Source: Mesobacillus maritimus (GTDB lineage: Bacteria; Bacillota; Bacilli; Bacillales; Cytobacillaceae). Taken from it: a DNA stretch of 64,000 nucleotides. Position numbers and translations under genes: made by a program. The notes below the pieces were generated by a model. The model had not been told where the DNA came from. It did no database searches and saw only the letters and a list, made by a program, of their open reading frames with translations. Positions within the stretch are counted from its first letter, which is position 1, and each line of letters begins with the position of its first letter. The stretch is from NCBI RefSeq assembly GCF_023715205.1, contig NZ_JAMBNR010000014.1:1-64000 (forward strand). The letters are read 5' to 3'. This document shows positions 62,695-64,000 of the stretch, piece after piece.

Positions 62695-63797
62695 AAGTCA
62701 CAGAAGTGGTATTGCGCCATATGAAAATGAGAATGAAATCTCCTTTTACAACAAGCTTCGGAACGTTCCAGGATAAGGAGTTTCTCTTATTGGAAGCGAA
62801 GGATGAAAATGGAGTGAGCGGGTGGGGCGAATCCGTTGCCTTCCATTCACCCTGGTACAATGAAGAAACATTGAAAACGAACTGGCATATGCTTGAGGAT
62901 TTCATCATTCCGAATCTATTAAACAAGGAAATGAGCCATCCCGATGAAGTGTCAGAAACACTATCCTACATACGGAAAAATAATATGGCAAAAGCAGCCT
63001 TTGAAAGTGCTGTATGGGATTTATATGCCAGGCAAAAGGGCATCCCGCTGGCTGCAGCTTTAGGAGGTACGGGCAGCGAGATTGAGGTGGGAATCAGCAT
63101 CGGCATCCAGAATACGGTCGTTGATTTGCTCAACCTCATTGATGAGTATGTGACTGAAGGCTATAAGCGAATGAAAGTGAAAATCAAACCAGGCTGGGAT
63201 GTGGACGTTATAAGGAAAGTCCGAAAGCATTTCCCGGAAGTTCCGCTTATGGCTGATGCCAACTCCGCCTACCGGCTGAAAGATATTGATTTATTAAAGC
63301 AGCTGGATCAATTCAACTTGATGATGATTGAACAGCCACTTGCATCAGACGATATTATCGACCATGCCGTGCTACAAAAAGAAATTAAAACCCCAGTTTG
63401 TCTGGATGAAAGCATTCATTCCTATGAGGATGCGAGAAAGGCGATCGAGCTGGGAGCCTGCAAGATTATTAATATCAAAATTGGCCGTGTTGGCGGGCTG
63501 ACAGAGTCGAGGCGAATTCACGACCTTTGTCAGGAGCGCGGTATTCCTGTATGGTGCGGCGGCATGCTTGAATCCGGAATTGGCCGGGCCCACAATATTG
63601 CCTTAACGACCTTGTCCAACTTTGTGATGCCAGGCGATACAGCAGCGTCGTCCCGTTATTGGGACAGAGATCTAATTCAACCCGAAGTCACCGTTGACAA
63701 TGGAATGATTAAAGTTCCAGAGAAACCGGGACTAGGATATGAGCCGAATATGGAAGCAATCAAGCAATTTACGGTTTCGGAAAAAAGCTATTCTTAA
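62691..63797 (+). CDS. N-acyl(succinyl)amino acid racemase / o-succinylbenzoate synthase family
   Basis: A 368-residue enolase-superfamily enzyme of the MenC/NSAR branch. Catalytic Lys pair: KVKIKP near residue 164 and NIKIGR near 263; metal ligands in MADANSAY (near 188), IEQPLA and CLDESI (near 239). TTG start overlaps the acyltransferase stop, with AAAGGTGGG 8 bases upstream. The operon context favours racemisation of N-succinylamino acids over menaquinone synthesis. Confidence 0.9.
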   Translation: MKVTEVVLRHMKMRMKSPFTTSFGTFQDKEFLLLEAKDENGVSGWGESVAFHSPWYNEETLKTNWHMLEDFIIPNLLNKEMSHPDEVSETLSYIRKNNMAKAAFESAVWDLYARQKGIPLAAALGGTGSEIEVGISIGIQNTVVDLLNLIDEYVTEGYKRMKVKIKPGWDVDVIRKVRKHFPEVPLMADANSAYRLKDIDLLKQLDQFNLMMIEQPLASDDIIDHAVLQKEIKTPVCLDESIHSYEDARKAIELGACKIINIKIGRVGGLTESRRIHDLCQERGIPVWCGGMLESGIGRAHNIALTTLSNFVMPGDTAASSRYWDRDLIQPEVTVDNGMIKVPEKPGLGYEPNMEAIKQFTVSEKSYS

Positions 63798-63853
63798 TGA
63801 GAAGAGAGGATTCTCTTTTTCTCTTTTAGGGTGAATTTTTTAAAAATTTTGTA

Positions 63854-63881
63854 TTGACTGAATCCAGCTCGATAGTAGATA
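63854..63881 (+). promoter_or_regulatory. candidate promoter before the M81 gene
   Basis: TTGACT (63854-63859) with TAGATA (63876-63881) 16 bases later. The -35 is good, the -10 weak. Confidence 0.3.
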
Positions 63882-63958
63882 TGAAAATATTAGGCATCGA
63901 TTCCATCTAGCCAGAATGAAAGAATTTACTAAATATACATAAGAGGTGAGTGAACAGA

Positions 63959-64000
63959 ATGAAGATTATCGTAGGCCAAGTCACACATGAGACAAATACC
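63959..64000 (+). CDS. M81-family (MlrC-like) metallopeptidase, 5' end only
   Basis: Only the first 14 codons are inside the window: MKIIVGQVTHETNT, the characteristic N-terminus of M81/DUF1485 (MlrC-like) proteins, in which QxxHETNTF is the hallmark. GAGGTG is 9 bases before ATG. Continues beyond the right edge. Confidence 0.65.
   Translation, partial: MKIIVGQVTHETNT

Overview
The window looks like chromosomal DNA of an aerobic, soil-type Bacillales bacterium (Bacillus sensu lato). The rRNA sequences, strong AGGAGG-type ribosome binding sites, and many gene groups known from Bacillus (azlBCD, nasA/nasC, hxlAB, ycxC/ycxD-like, the ycsFGI-kip locus) all point that way. By eye, about 45-64 kb is richer in G+C than 5-45 kb.

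Layout. 0-0.5 kb: end of an rRNA operon (23S 3' end, 5S, terminator). 0.9-5 kb: acyl-CoA synthetase, MHS-type organic acid symporter and a convergent LysR regulator. 5.2-9.8 kb: accessory zone with small proteins, a GNAT enzyme, two frameshifted genes, a lone tyrosine recombinase and small ORFs. 9.8-14.8 kb: EamA exporter with a divergent MocR regulator, azlBCD, thioesterase. 14.8-16.7 kb: IS110-type remnant and a membrane-anchored hydrolase. 16.9-20.5 kb: nitrate transporter and assimilatory nitrate reductase behind a perfect TnrA box. 20.6-23.5 kb: small membrane proteins, an ArsR-like regulator and a divergent esterase.

23.7-31.5 kb is a LacI-family regulon for an unidentified polyol or sugar: LacI, two Gfo/Idh/MocA dehydrogenases, two TIM-barrel isomerases/epimerases, an MFS permease and a small monooxygenase. 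Seven copies of a 14-bp operator (TGTAATCGATTACA) sit in front of it, in two three-operator arrays of similar geometry. It is followed by a Yellow/MRJP-like propeller protein, an ArsR regulator with two luciferase-like monooxygenases, and a run of carbonyl/redox enzymes (HesB-like, PfpI, SDR, AKR, SDR).

39.6-44.1 kb joins the ribulose monophosphate enzymes hxlA/hxlB, divergently, to zwf and a 6-phosphogluconate dehydrogenase. Together these could fix formaldehyde and oxidise it by a cyclic route. 44.2-53.2 kb is a 5-oxoproline (pyroglutamate) locus: IclR-type kipR, ycsI, ycsG and pxpA on one strand, and pxpB, pxpC, accB and accC on the other. A shared 15-bp palindrome precedes each of the three transcription units. 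ycsI, ycsG and accC are frameshifted.

The most unusual unit is at 53.4-59.6 kb. A TPP riboswitch with an intrinsic terminator controls six tightly packed genes: a LuxE-like acyl-protein synthetase, a LuxC-like acyl reductase, an ABC importer (ATPase, permease, lipoprotein of the NMT1/THI5-like type) and an SDR. This reads as import plus ATP-dependent reduction of a carboxylate to an alcohol under thiamin control. I propose, as inference only, salvage of an oxidised thiamin precursor. The window ends with an RpiR regulator, M20 amidohydrolase, acyltransferase and N-acylamino acid racemase operon, whose composition matches a known D- to L-amino acid conversion route, and the first codons of an M81-family gene.
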